A model generated the notes under the pieces. That model saw nothing but the letters and a program-made list of their open reading frames with translations. It ran no database searches and was not told the DNA's origin. Position numbers and translations under genes: made by a program. A DNA stretch of 64,000 nt, taken from assembly GCA_017513135.1 (NCBI GenBank), contig JAFWDH010000023.1:1-64000 (forward strand). Direction: 5' to 3'. Source of the DNA: Oscillospiraceae bacterium. Its GTDB lineage: Bacteria > Bacillota > Clostridia > Oscillospirales > Ruminococcaceae. This document shows, piece by piece, positions 17,611-28,200 of this stretch. Numbering within the stretch: position 1 is the first letter of the stretch; the number at the start of each line of letters is the position of its first letter.

Positions 17611-18050
17611 TGTTCGTTTATGATTACATAACATACAGCCAGAATGACACGGAAGAACTGGGAAAGAGGTTCTCTGTAGCGCTGGAGCCGGGCACTGAAG
17701 TCGCCATGTACGGCGGCCTTGGCGCCGGGAAAACTGCGTTTACCCGCGGAGTTCTCAGAGGGCTTGGATATGAAGGAACAGTAAGCAGCCCGACTTTTGC
17801 GATAGTCAATGAATACCGCGGGAGCAGACTTGATCTTGCGCATTTCGACATGTACAGGATATCTACAGAGGAGGAACTGTACGGTACGGGATTCTATGAT
17901 TATCTCGACGGCAGGACTGCCGTGTTCATGGAATGGAGCGAGAACATTCCGTTCGCGGTAGCGGAGGATGCTGTGAAAGTCATCATAGAGCATGGAGCAG
18001 GGGATGTCAGACATATAAGGATAGAGTCCCCGAAGGAGATTGCGATTTGA
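17610..18050 (+). CDS. tsaE: tRNA threonylcarbamoyladenosine biosynthesis ATPase TsaE
   Basis: ATPase partner of TsaB/TsaD in t6A37 synthesis on ANN-decoding tRNAs. The P-loop GGLGAGKTAFTRG and the downstream HFDMYR motif are typical; 146 residues is normal. Start overlaps the tmcAL stop. TsaB follows with a one-base-offset overlap; TsaD is not in the window. Confidence 0.93.
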   Translation: MFVYDYITYSQNDTEELGKRFSVALEPGTEVAMYGGLGAGKTAFTRGVLRGLGYEGTVSSPTFAIVNEYRGSRLDLAHFDMYRISTEEELYGTGFYDYLDGRTAVFMEWSENIPFAVAEDAVKVIIEHGAGDVRHIRIESPKEIAI

Positions 18051-18742
18051 TTATTCTGGGTGTTGATTCGTCCTCTGCCGCAGGAAGCGCAGCGGTATCG
18101 AAGGACGGGAAGCTTCTTTTTGAGTCATATGCCAATGAGGGACTGACACATTCGCAGACTTTGCTGGTGAGGTGTGACGAAGCACTGAGAGCGTCGGGAA
18201 TAAGACCCGATCAGATAGATGTGTATGCAGTTACCTCGGGACCGGGCTCCTTTACCGGTCTCAGGATAGGTATGGGCCTTGTGAAGGGAATGGCTTTCAC
18301 ATCCGGCGCGATGTGCGCGGGAGTGCCGACATTTCTTGCCCTTGCCGAGCCGTTAAGGGATTCGGGACGGGATATAGTGACTGTTCTGGATGCCAGACAG
18401 AAGAGAGCCTACTGCAGTGCTTACAGGTCTCTTGACGGGGAACTGATGAGGATAATGGATGAATGCGTCGTTCTGCTTTCAGAGATAGATGACGCCGTAA
18501 AGAGCTTGGGAATAGTATCGCCGGTAGTGGTCGGCGATATCTCGGCAGAGGTGTCGCTTCTTATCGAGGGAGCGGAAGACGGGGGAGAGGAATTCCGTTT
18601 CGTGCATGCCGGAAATGTGTGTGCCGCAGCTGAAGCGATGGCGCTCGGAGGTCAGCTGTGTACCGCTGATGAATTACGACCGTTTTACCTGCAGCTTTCA
18701 CAGGCTGAAAGGAACAGAATACAGAAAGACCGGGAGGATTGA
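18047..18742 (+). CDS. tsaB: tRNA threonylcarbamoyladenosine biosynthesis protein TsaB
   Basis: Inactive ASKHA-fold scaffold of the t6A complex. It begins ILGVDSSSAAGSAAV and has the TSGPGSFTGLRIGM motif near residue 65. TTG at 18047, with AAGGAG 9 nt upstream, gives 231 residues, the family norm. The longer frame from 17933 only adds tsaE-overlapping sequence. Partner of the tsaE product upstream. Confidence 0.9.
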   Translation: MIILGVDSSSAAGSAAVSKDGKLLFESYANEGLTHSQTLLVRCDEALRASGIRPDQIDVYAVTSGPGSFTGLRIGMGLVKGMAFTSGAMCAGVPTFLALAEPLRDSGRDIVTVLDARQKRAYCSAYRSLDGELMRIMDECVVLLSEIDDAVKSLGIVSPVVVGDISAEVSLLIEGAEDGGEEFRFVHAGNVCAAAEAMALGGQLCTADELRPFYLQLSQAERNRIQKDRED

Positions 18743-18745
18743 ACT

Positions 18746-19192
18746 ATGAAATTGATGATAGGCAGCGACCATGGCGGGTTTGAACTTAAGGAAGCCGTCA
18801 AAAAGCATCTGGAGGAGCTCGGACATGAAGTGACCGATGTCGGATGTTACTCTCCGGAAAGCTGTGATTATCCCGATATAGCGAAAGCCGGCTGTGAGAA
18901 GATAGTCAACGGCGAGTGTGAGCGAGGATTCCTCATCTGCGGTACGGGGATAGGCATCTCGCTTGCAGCAAATAAGATAAGAGGCATACGCGCTGCGTGC
19001 TGCAGCGATACTTATTCCGCAAAATACACAAGACTGCACAACGACGCCAATGTCCTTTGCTTCGGTGGCCGTGTAGTCGGTGACGGACTGGCGTGCGAGC
19101 TTGTGGACGCATATCTTTCCGTTGAATTCGAAGGAGGCAGGCATCAGCGCAGAGTCGACAAGATCATGGCGCTGGAGTCGGAAAACAGATGA
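18746..19192 (+). CDS. rpiB: Ribose-5-phosphate isomerase B
   Basis: Interconverts ribose 5-phosphate and ribulose 5-phosphate in the pentose phosphate pathway. The N-terminal IGSDHGGFELKE motif, the LICGTGIGISLAANK motif and the catalytic CCSD segment are all present; 148 residues. It starts 3 nt after tsaB, and the next gene overlaps its stop. RpiB-type sugar-phosphate isomerases near tRNA-modification genes are common in Clostridia. Confidence 0.94.
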   Translation: MKLMIGSDHGGFELKEAVKKHLEELGHEVTDVGCYSPESCDYPDIAKAGCEKIVNGECERGFLICGTGIGISLAANKIRGIRAACCSDTYSAKYTRLHNDANVLCFGGRVVGDGLACELVDAYLSVEFEGGRHQRRVDKIMALESENR

Positions 19193-19422
19193 TAGAGAAT
19201 CTCAGGAAGACCCTGGGTAGAGCGTTTTCCCCGCGGACTGTCAGGAATACTCTTTCGATCATCCTGCTCATTGCTGTGGAAGCAGGACTCGCTTATGTCG
19301 GACTGATGTTTTTCAGGGCGGATTTCCTTGCCCTGTGGTTCAGGATATTCCTTGTCGTTTCAGATGTGCTTTTTATGCTTGGCTTTGCATGGCTCATCAA
19401 CAGATACATCCTGAACAACTGA
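19189..19422 (+). CDS. Small two-helix membrane protein
   Basis: 77 residues with two hydrophobic helices (about 22-42 and 50-72) and a basic N-terminus, so probably both ends are cytoplasmic. ATG overlaps the rpiB stop (ATGATAG). I do not recognise the family; its operon position is the only clue. Confidence 0.65.
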   Translation: MIENLRKTLGRAFSPRTVRNTLSIILLIAVEAGLAYVGLMFFRADFLALWFRIFLVVSDVLFMLGFAWLINRYILNN

Positions 19423-19470
19423 ATGACCCGGACCTGTGCAAAATAGATTACGATCACCTGGAGGAAGACA

Positions 19471-19947
19471 ATGGATAAGCTTCTTAAACTGCTTTGTGAA
19501 GACGCAAGGCTCCCGATCGAGACCCTCGCGACCATGACGGGCGACACGCCTGAAGGAGTCGCGGATAAGATGCAGAAGATGGAGAATGACGGGACCATTC
19601 TCGGCTACAGAGCTGTAGTTGACTGGGATAAAGCAGATAAAGAGATGGTCGAGAGCTATATCGACCTCAAGATCGCGCCGAAGAAGGATTTCGGATTCGA
19701 TGAGTTCGCGGAACTCGTGTCCCAGATGCCTGAAGTCAAGAGCTGCACTCTGATGAGCGGCGGCAGTGATATCTCTCTTGTTGTGGAGGGACACAGTTTC
19801 AAGGATATCGCACTGTTCGTGGGAAGGAGACTGGCGCCTATGGAGTCGGTGATCTCAACTTCCACCAGATTCGTGCTTAAGACCTATAAAAAACAGGGGC
19901 ATACAGTATCCAGCTCCAAAAAGGATTACAGGGAGATGGATATCTGA
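19471..19947 (+). CDS. Lrp/AsnC-family transcriptional regulator
   Basis: An N-terminal helix-turn-helix (about residues 1-55) is followed by the RAM ligand-binding domain (about 70-150), with the family-typical DGTILGYRAVVDW and VKSCTLMSGGSD segments. CTGGAGG precedes the ATG. Directly followed, with stop/start overlap, by a class I/II aminotransferase, so it may sense an amino acid and control that gene; this is inferred from position. Confidence 0.88.
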   Translation: MDKLLKLLCEDARLPIETLATMTGDTPEGVADKMQKMENDGTILGYRAVVDWDKADKEMVESYIDLKIAPKKDFGFDEFAELVSQMPEVKSCTLMSGGSDISLVVEGHSFKDIALFVGRRLAPMESVISTSTRFVLKTYKKQGHTVSSSKKDYREMDI

Positions 19948-21116
19948 TGGATTATAAAAGACTGATGTCTTCTCAGCTCCAGGAGATCAGGCCTTCCGGC
20001 ATCCGGAAGTATTTCAGCCTTGCAGAGGAAATGGGTGACTGTCTCTCTCTGGGTGTAGGCGAACCGGATTTCGTCACACCGTGGGAAGTCAGGCGCGCCG
20101 GCATAGAAAGTCTGGATCAGGGAAAGACATTCTATTCTGCCAATGCCGGACTGAAGGAACTGCGAAGACAGATATCTTCATACCTTGAGAAGGCATTTGA
20201 CCTCAGGTATGATCCGGAGAAGGAAACTGTCGTGACCGTGGGCGGTTCTGAAGCCATCGATATGGCCATGAGGGCGCTGCTCAATCCCGGAGACGAGGTG
20301 CTGCTTCCGTCGCCGTGCTTCGTATGCTACGAACCGATAGCCAGGATGTGCGGAGCAAAGGTGACTCCCATAGTGCTGAAGGAGGAGAATGAATTCCGTC
20401 TTACAGCCGAAGAACTGAGAGCGGCGATAACGGAACGCACAAAGATACTCGTTCTTCCGTTCCCCAGCAACCCTACGGGTGCTGTGATGAGCAGGAGCGA
20501 TCTTGAAGATATAGCGGAAGTCCTGAAGGGCACTGAGATATTCGTGCTCTCGGATGAGATATATTCAGAGCTTACATACGGCTGTGAAAGACATGTGTCT
20601 CCTGCGGCTGTCAGCAGAGACATGTGGGAAAGAACGGTGACCGTAAACGGTTTTTCCAAGTCATTTGCAATGACAGGCTGGAGACTCGGATACGTGTGCG
20701 CTCCCGCACCGATCACCGAGCAGATAGTCAAGATGCATCAGTTCGCGATAATGTGCGCCCCGACTACCGCACAGTATGCAGGAATAGTAGCTCTTCGCGA
20801 CTGCATGGACGTCGTTGCCGAGATGAGAGATGAGTACGACATGAGGCGGCGTTTCATAGTAGACGGGTTCAACCGCATGGGATTGCACTGCTTTGAGCCG
20901 CGCGGCGCGTTCTACGTATTCCCGAGCATAGAGTCAACAGGGCTCTCGTCCGAGGATTTCTGCGAGCAGCTGATCAGAAAGAAGAGGGTCGCCGTCATCC
21001 CCGGCACGGCTTTCGGGCCAGGTGGTGAAGGGCATGTCCGGGTGTCGTACAGCTATTCACTGAAACACATAAAAGAAGCTCTCCGCAGGATCGGTGAGTT
21101 TGTAGAGGAACTATGA
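19947..21116 (+). CDS. PLP-dependent class I/II aminotransferase
   Basis: Fold-type I aminotransferase of the AspC/PatA group. The PLP-binding Lys lies in NGFSKSFAMTGWRLGY, and GGSEAIDMAMRA and PSNPTGAV are also conserved; 389 residues. Substrate cannot be assigned between aspartate, aromatic and other amino acids. Coupled to the upstream Lrp regulator; its stop overlaps the ispE start. Confidence 0.9.
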   Translation: MDYKRLMSSQLQEIRPSGIRKYFSLAEEMGDCLSLGVGEPDFVTPWEVRRAGIESLDQGKTFYSANAGLKELRRQISSYLEKAFDLRYDPEKETVVTVGGSEAIDMAMRALLNPGDEVLLPSPCFVCYEPIARMCGAKVTPIVLKEENEFRLTAEELRAAITERTKILVLPFPSNPTGAVMSRSDLEDIAEVLKGTEIFVLSDEIYSELTYGCERHVSPAAVSRDMWERTVTVNGFSKSFAMTGWRLGYVCAPAPITEQIVKMHQFAIMCAPTTAQYAGIVALRDCMDVVAEMRDEYDMRRRFIVDGFNRMGLHCFEPRGAFYVFPSIESTGLSSEDFCEQLIRKKRVAVIPGTAFGPGGEGHVRVSYSYSLKHIKEALRRIGEFVEEL

Positions 21117-21991
21117 GAGACAGGATAAGGCTTCACGCCAATGCAAAGCTGAATCTGTCCCTTGATGTCACAGGCGTCAGAGAAGACGGTTACCATACCG
21201 TGGATATGATAAACTGCTCGGTAACTCTGTTTGATGAGCTGGAACTGGTACTTGCTCCCGGAAGTCAGTTTTCCATCCGCTCAAATGTGAGATATCTGCC
21301 GACAGATGAGAGAAATCTCATATGGAAAGCGGCAAAAAAGCTTACCGAAAAGACAGGCAGGCAGATGCCGGAAGCGGTATGTACCGTAAGAAAAAGAATA
21401 CCGTCTCAGGCAGGACTGGGCGGAGGCAGTGCCGACGCGGCAGCTGCCCTTATCGGATTCAACGAACTGCTCGGGCTCGGATTGAGCAATGATGAACTTG
21501 CTGAGATCGGCGGTTCAGTCGGCGCAGACGTACCTTTCTGTGTGTGCGGAGGCACAGCCAGGGTAGGTGGGATCGGCGAAAAGATCGTCCCGATCAGATA
21601 TGAGCTGTCCTGTCCGTTCCTGATCGCCATGCCGAGATACGGTCACTCGACGAAAGAAGCTTACGCCATGCTTGACCGTGTCCCGCAGATCAGACATCCG
21701 GATACGGATTCCGTAGTTCTCGGTGTCGCTTCCGGAAATGCTGAGAACGCATTCTGCGGAGCGGGAAATGTCTTTGAGGATGTGTTTGCCGATGATGTCA
21801 CCAGAGAACTCAAAAGAAAGATGACCGCGGACGGGGCGGTCTATTCCGCGATGACCGGAACAGGCGCGGCGGTCTTCGGGGTGTTTCCGGGATCAAGGGA
21901 AGCTCTGGAAGCAAGAGATCTGCTGAGGACCGAAGGATACGGAGCCTGGGTCGCGTTCCGTTCCGACAGGGGAGTCGAAGAAATCAAATAA
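21113..21991 (+). CDS. ispE: 4-diphosphocytidyl-2-C-methyl-D-erythritol kinase
   Basis: GHMP kinase of the MEP isoprenoid pathway, phosphorylating CDP-ME. The substrate-side LHANAKLNLSL start and the ATP-binding loop PSQAGLGGGSADAAAAL are clear; 292 residues is normal. Start overlaps the aminotransferase stop (ATGAG). A small hairpin with a T-run separates it from addB. Confidence 0.95.
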   Translation: MRDRIRLHANAKLNLSLDVTGVREDGYHTVDMINCSVTLFDELELVLAPGSQFSIRSNVRYLPTDERNLIWKAAKKLTEKTGRQMPEAVCTVRKRIPSQAGLGGGSADAAAALIGFNELLGLGLSNDELAEIGGSVGADVPFCVCGGTARVGGIGEKIVPIRYELSCPFLIAMPRYGHSTKEAYAMLDRVPQIRHPDTDSVVLGVASGNAENAFCGAGNVFEDVFADDVTRELKRKMTADGAVYSAMTGTGAAVFGVFPGSREALEARDLLRTEGYGAWVAFRSDRGVEEIK

Positions 21992-21996
21992 TCATT

Positions 21997-22025
21997 GCCG
22001 CCGTTCTGACTGAATGGCGGCTTTT
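21997..22025 (+). terminator. Terminator or attenuator between ispE and addB
   Basis: GCCGCC pairs with GGCGGC around a 13-nt loop, followed by TTTT. The stem is short, so partial read-through is likely. Confidence 0.55.
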
Positions 22026-22041
22026 CTGAAAGAGGTCAAAT

Positions 22042-25000
22042 TTGTTCAGACTGGTTTTGGGAACCGCCGGAAGCGGTAAGAGCAGGTATTGCCTGGAACG
22101 GATCACTTCTCTAGCTAAACAGGGAAGGGATTCGGTCATAATCGTTCCGGAGCAGACCGGATTCACCTACGAGAAGGAGTTGGTCGAAAGACTTCCCGGA
22201 ACTCTTGGAGCACGGACGAGAGTCATGAGCTTCAGGAGCATATCGCGTCATGTCCTCAGGGAATGCGGCGGGTCATCGCGCACCAGGATGGGCGAGGCGC
22301 AGAAGACTGCGTTCGCCAGACGGGCGGCCGTAAGAAGCAGGAATATCCTGAAATGCTACTCAAAAAGCAGGGAATTTGCCTTCTATAACAAACTCAGCAG
22401 CCTGTTCGATGAACTGAGAAGCGCAGGAGCTTCTCCGGACGAGATAAGACAGATAGGCGAGACTATCAGCAACAGCATGTCCCGGGAGAAGTTCTCGGAT
22501 ATCGCGGCGATAATGGGCGAGTATGAGAGGGCAATGGGCAACGGATATCTTGATGAGGCGGGTGAGATACTGTTCGCTTCCGGGAAGATATCAGGATCGG
22601 AACTTTTCAAAGGTAAGGAAGTGTTCCTCGATGCATTCTCCGGGTTCACGTCTGCTGAGACGGAGATGATAAGGAAGATCGCGGAAACAGCGTCGACGGT
22701 CACAGTTGCTCTGTGCTGCAGCGGAAAAAAGGAGGATGAAAGGTCCGCCACAGCCGCGGCTTATAAGACCTCGAGAATGATATTCGCCATATCGGCAGAT
22801 ATATTCGGAAAAGCTCCGGAGATCATCAGCATGGATACAGCGGACCGCTTTCTCTCACCGGGTCTCCAGCTAGCAGAGAAGTATTTCAGGGAGTTCACTG
22901 TAGAAAAAGGCGGAAATACCGCCGGTGTGTGCTATATGGCTGCTTCTGACTACTATGACGAAGCGGAGAGAGTGGCGGATGAGATAGTAACGCTTGTCAG
23001 GGAGAATGATTATTACTATAAGGACATAGCGGTCATGTTCCGCAGCGCAGATATGTACAGAGAGGCAGTCACAAGGACTTTTGACCTCTACGGTATCTCA
23101 TATATCTTTGACGAAGCGGAAGATATGCTCAGCGCTCCGGGTACGGTCTTTATGCTCAGTGCTTTTGAGATGAGCGCAAGAGTGAGGACTGCCAGTCTGC
23201 TGCGGCTGCTCAAAACGGGGTTGTGCGATATCACTGCAGAAGAGATATCGCTGCTTGAGGATTACGCGTTCGTCCACGGAACCGACGGGACAGAATGGTT
23301 CAGGAAATTCGACATGAATCCTTCCGGATTCGGCTTTCCTCAGACGGACGATCAGAGAAGTCTTCTTGAAAAGACTGAAAGCATCAGAGAAAAAGTCTGC
23401 GGCTGGCTTCAGCCTCTGTATGATCATGCACCGGCTGACGGGAAAGATCTTGTCAGGGAATGCTATGAGCTTATGGAGAGATGCGGCGCCGCAGAAGCGA
23501 TAGAAAGGAATGATAAAGCCGGACGACAGAACGCAGAGATCATGTTCTCGGTCATACAGCAGCTGTATGACCTTGCTGAGAGGGAGGAACTGACGAAAAG
23601 CGAACTGACGGACACTCTGAAGATTCTGGCGGCAGGAACCAAATCTGCTGACATCCCGAGAGTTGGAGACGGTGTCTTCGTTGGAGAAGCGGGCAGATCG
23701 AGACCGTTCAGTCCCAAAGTCTGTTTCGTGATGGGACTGAATGACGGAGTTTTCCCAAAGGATGTTTCTGAAGGTAATCTTCTGACACTTGAAGAGAGAG
23801 ATATCCTCGGACGGAATGAGCTTATCCTCGGAGGCAGCTTTGACCAGAGCACTGACCTGGAATCATATTATCTGTATGACGCGGTGACTTCAGCATCAGA
23901 AAAGCTGTACCTGTCATATTCGGAATCCGGCGGGAACGGAGATATGCTGCCGTGCGCGGAAATTGAAGGATTCATAAAAGCATATGATCTTATGCCATTG
24001 AAAAAGCATGCAGCGTCCGGGATAGTGAACGAGCGCACTGCAAGGCAGGCATATGCCGCAGCGAAGTCGGAAGGCGATGAGATACTGGTAAAATCGATGC
24101 TGTCCAGTTCTGCCGGAGGAGCATGCAGAGAGTATGACGCGGCTGTGGAGGAGAAAGAGATAAGGATCGAAGATCCTGCGCTGGCTGCCTCTCTCATCGG
24201 AGATACTTCAGTCGTCACTGCAAGCAGAATGGAGACATTTGAGCAGTGCAGATTCATGTATTTCCTCGAGTATCTTGCGGGAGTGAGGCCTCTGCAGAAA
24301 GCGGAACTGTCGCCGAACGAAGCGGGCAGTTTTGTCCATGAGGTAATGGAACTGCTTATGAAAGAATTCTCCGGAGATCTGGCAAAGGCAGATGAAACGA
24401 CTGTGAGGAACGCGTGCAGAAGACATGCTGATGATTACGTGAGAAAGATCGCGGGGGATAAGGCGCTGACTCCCAGAATGAGAGTTATCTCGGATCAGAT
24501 AAAGGAGAACTGCATCCGGCTTGCGATGCGCCTGAAGAGAGAGCAGGAGCAGAGCAGATTCAGAGCGACGGGGTTTGAGCTGAATATAGGTGAGGATATC
24601 CCATCCGCTGTCTATGAGACCGAGGACGGGACCAGAGCCGTAATCCGAGGAAAGATAGACAGGATAGATACGTTCGTTTCGGGAGATGAGACATATGTGC
24701 GTATCGTTGACTATAAAACGGGAGGCAAAGACTTCAATCTTTCAGATGTCTGGCAGGGGCTGAACGTACAGATGCTTCTGTATCTGTTCGCGGTAAAGGA
24801 GAAAGGCGCGGAGAGATACGGAAGAGAGATACAGCCGGCGGGAGTCCTGTACATGCCCGGAGACCCTTCTCCTGCCTCAGAAGAGGAAAAAGCCGAAAAA
24901 GTGTATACGATGAAGGGATTGATCCTCAACCAACCGGAAGTTCTAAAAGCTATGGAGGAGAAGGGAGAGGGTGTCTTCATACCGGCTACGATGGATCCGG

Positions 25001-25269
25001 AGACCGGAAGGTGGAACGCTGACGCCCTGGCCACTCTGGAAGAACTTGGAGTGATAGAAAAAAGGATAGAGTACCTTGTGACAGAAATGGTATCGGGGCT
25101 CAGAAGAGGGGAGATCGGTGCTGTCCCGGCAGAGCAGAGGGGCGGGGACAGACCATGCAGATACTGTCCGTATAAAGCTGTGTGCCGGAATGACCGGATA
25201 ACAGAAAGCAGAAAGATCAGGAACATACCGCGCGCTGAAATGTTCGGAAAGGGGGAGACGGATGGCTGA
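22042..25269 (+). CDS. addB: AddAB helicase-nuclease, subunit AddB
   Basis: Subunit of the AddAB double-strand-break end-processing enzyme. Walker A GTAGSGKS lies at residues 7-14. The C-terminal nuclease domain carries VDYKTGG, and the iron-sulfur cluster Cys set is visible as EQCRF near residue 736 and CRYCPYKAVC near the C-terminus. 1075 residues from TTG at 22042, preceded by AAAGAGG. Overlaps addA by 8 nt. Works with AddA to resect ends for RecA loading. Confidence 0.94.
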   Translation: MFRLVLGTAGSGKSRYCLERITSLAKQGRDSVIIVPEQTGFTYEKELVERLPGTLGARTRVMSFRSISRHVLRECGGSSRTRMGEAQKTAFARRAAVRSRNILKCYSKSREFAFYNKLSSLFDELRSAGASPDEIRQIGETISNSMSREKFSDIAAIMGEYERAMGNGYLDEAGEILFASGKISGSELFKGKEVFLDAFSGFTSAETEMIRKIAETASTVTVALCCSGKKEDERSATAAAYKTSRMIFAISADIFGKAPEIISMDTADRFLSPGLQLAEKYFREFTVEKGGNTAGVCYMAASDYYDEAERVADEIVTLVRENDYYYKDIAVMFRSADMYREAVTRTFDLYGISYIFDEAEDMLSAPGTVFMLSAFEMSARVRTASLLRLLKTGLCDITAEEISLLEDYAFVHGTDGTEWFRKFDMNPSGFGFPQTDDQRSLLEKTESIREKVCGWLQPLYDHAPADGKDLVRECYELMERCGAAEAIERNDKAGRQNAEIMFSVIQQLYDLAEREELTKSELTDTLKILAAGTKSADIPRVGDGVFVGEAGRSRPFSPKVCFVMGLNDGVFPKDVSEGNLLTLEERDILGRNELILGGSFDQSTDLESYYLYDAVTSASEKLYLSYSESGGNGDMLPCAEIEGFIKAYDLMPLKKHAASGIVNERTARQAYAAAKSEGDEILVKSMLSSSAGGACREYDAAVEEKEIRIEDPALAASLIGDTSVVTASRMETFEQCRFMYFLEYLAGVRPLQKAELSPNEAGSFVHEVMELLMKEFSGDLAKADETTVRNACRRHADDYVRKIAGDKALTPRMRVISDQIKENCIRLAMRLKREQEQSRFRATGFELNIGEDIPSAVYETEDGTRAVIRGKIDRIDTFVSGDETYVRIVDYKTGGKDFNLSDVWQGLNVQMLLYLFAVKEKGAERYGREIQPAGVLYMPGDPSPASEEEKAEKVYTMKGLILNQPEVLKAMEEKGEGVFIPATMDPETGRWNADALATLEELGVIEKRIEYLVTEMVSGLRRGEIGAVPAEQRGGDRPCRYCPYKAVCRNDRITESRKIRNIPRAEMFGKGETDG

Positions 25270-28200
25270 AGTGATCCTTACAGAGGAACAGAGACAGGCA
25301 GTGACAAGACCAGGAAAGATCCTAGTCGGCGCAGCGGCAGGAAGCGGTAAGACATTCGTCATAACCGAAAGGATAGCCCGTATACTTAACGACAGGGACA
25401 GACCGGTTAAAGCAAACAGGCTCCTGCTGATGACGTTCTCCAATGCTGCAGCATCCGAGATGAGGCAGAAGATCAGGAGGAAACTGTCTGAAATGATAGC
25501 TGCGGACCCGTCAGACGAGTATCTCAGGGAACAGCAGAGACTTCTCAGAAGAACACATATAGGAACAGTCCATTCGTTCTGCCAGAAGATCATCAGAGAG
25601 TTCTTTTCGGAAGCAGGGGTATCTCCGGATTTCAGCCTGTGCGATGAGAACTATTCGGGAACGCTTCGGACGGAAGCCCTTGATGAGGCTTTTGACATGC
25701 TGTGCGATAAGGATCCGGAGGCGGCAGCCCTTCTCACGGGGAATTTCGGAAGATCAAGAAGCGCCCGCGAAGCGATGGAGGCTGTTCTTTCACTTCACAT
25801 GTTCGAGCAGAACCTTGTCGATCCCGAGAAATGGGAGAACGAGGTGATCGGCGAGCTTGAAAAGAGGAAACCGTTCACGGAGACTGCTGCTGCCGGCATA
25901 GAAGCCGGAAGACTCGCTGACGGATTTGAACAGGCAGCAGAGCTCCTCGGTTATTCGCAGCGCTTGATGGAAGCTGAAAATGCTTCAGGAAAAGGGTATG
26001 AACATCTTTGTGATGTCACAGAACACTGCTCGTTTATGGGGAAGGCACTCAAGGAAAATGACTGGGAGAAGGCACTTGAGATCAGCTCTGCCGTACCGGC
26101 AGGGAAACTGACGTTCCAGAAACATATAAGCCGGATCGCTTCTTCTGCGGCAAAGACCGCGAAGGAAGTCTATGGCGGTTGCATGAACCTTTTCCGGAAG
26201 GTCATGACCGAGGATATCGGGAAGGGAGAGAGAGCCAGAGAGGCTCAGGCAGACATCGTGGGGGCTCTGGTCAAGGCAGAAAGGTGCTTCAGAGAGAGCC
26301 TTAACAGGATGAAATCCGAACGGATGCTGCTGGAATACGATGACCTTGAGGCCATTGCGATACGCCTCTTTTACAACGAGAAAGGCGAGCTGACTGAGAT
26401 CGCACGATCCGTGTCGGAGCGTTTCGATCATGTCCTCGTAGATGAGTTCCAGGATACCAATGAAAGGCAAAAGCTGATTTTTGACGCCGTGTCATGCGGC
26501 GGAAAGAATCTGTTCTGCGTCGGTGACGTTAAGCAGAGCATATACAGTTTCAGAAGAGCCGACCCTTCGATATTCCTGGCAATGAAGGAGGAGCGCGGCG
26601 GGGAAGGACAGGCGGAGTATCTGGCGCTGCACAGCAATTTCAGGAGCAGCCCCGGAGTCATCGGAGCTGTCAATACGGTCTTCGACCCGATAATGACGAA
26701 GGAATTCGGCGGAGTGGATTACATGCCTGATGAGCGCCTCGCTTACGGAGGTACGGCGGGCAGCGCATCGGAATGCGGACTGGAGTACCATGCAGTGGAC
26801 TGCGCGCCAGATGACCTGCCTGAAGCTGTTGCGGGCTATATCAGAAAACTGATCTCTGAAGAGAACTACATAGAAAGCGCAGAAGGCAGAAGAAGGGTGA
26901 GAGAAGAAGACATATGCATACTTCTCAGATCGCTCGCAGGACGCACGGAACTCTATACCGAGGCACTGGACAGATACGGGATAAGATACAGCAATCCGGT
27001 ATCCGAAGACTTTTTCGGGGCGTCTGAGATAATGGTCATCATGTCTCTGCTTAGAGCTGTGGATAATCCCGGTTCTGATATAGATGTCACCGCAGTCATG
27101 ATGTCTCCGATAGGCGGATTCTCAGCAGATGAGTTCATCTTACTGAAGATGAAAAGCGCTGACGGCAAGCTGTGGACGGCATTAAAGGACTCAGATGATG
27201 TAAAATGCATCAGACTCAGGGAACTGCTGAGCGGGCTGCGGGAGAAAGCTTCGGTGATGTCTGTCAGAGAGATAGTCAGAGAGGCGATCGAGCAGAGCGA
27301 CGCAGAGACGTTCCTGACTGCGCCGCCTGATACGGAGAGAAGAAAAAAACGTCTCAGGGCTCTTATCGATTTTGCCTCGGGATACACGTCCTACGGCGGA
27401 AACGGTCTTTCCGACTTTATCAGGCAGTGCGAGATATCCCAGAGATCCGGAAGAGGGCCGGAATCATCACAGAGCGGATCAGGCGGGGTGCTTCTGACGT
27501 CGGTGCACAAAGCGAAGGGATTGGAGTGGCCGATAGTGATATTGGCTGACGCCGGACGCAGACTGAACACCTCTGCCGATTCCAGAGGCAATGTGCTGTT
27601 TGACCAGAAGATCGGCATTGCAGCCAAAGTGCGGATGGAGTCAGAAGAAGGTCTGTGGATGGAAAAGCCGCCGGAATACAGTGTGATATCAGAGTTAAGG
27701 ACCGGCTCCGGCAAGGAGGAGGAACTGAGGATCCTGTATGTGGCTCTTACCAGGGCGAAGGAAAGGGCAGTCGTATTTTCAGCCAGGAAGAGCTCACCAT
27801 CCGGCAAGGTGCCTGATGCCGAGGTGATCGATGAGGCATCCGCATGCGCCGTCGGCGGCAGGCTCGTCCCGGTGCTGATCTCCAGTAAGAACGACTACTC
27901 CGACTGGATAGACAGGTCACTGGGAGTTGCCGGATTCACTTCAGCCGACATCGGAAGTGGCGGTGCGGTCAGGGGCGATGTGATGCTGGTACGAAGAGCG
28001 CTGGATTTCTATACGGCAGAGAGCAGAGAGAACTGCGCAGAAGAGTCAGAGCCCGATCCGGCATTGGCAGATGAGATCGACCGCAGGCTGGCGTTCGTAT
28101 ACCGAAAGGGAGGCACGGTCCAGATACCGACTTCGATGACCGTAACTCAGCTGACTGAAACGTTCAGACCTGCGAGAAGCTACAGACCTGCGTTCGTAAA

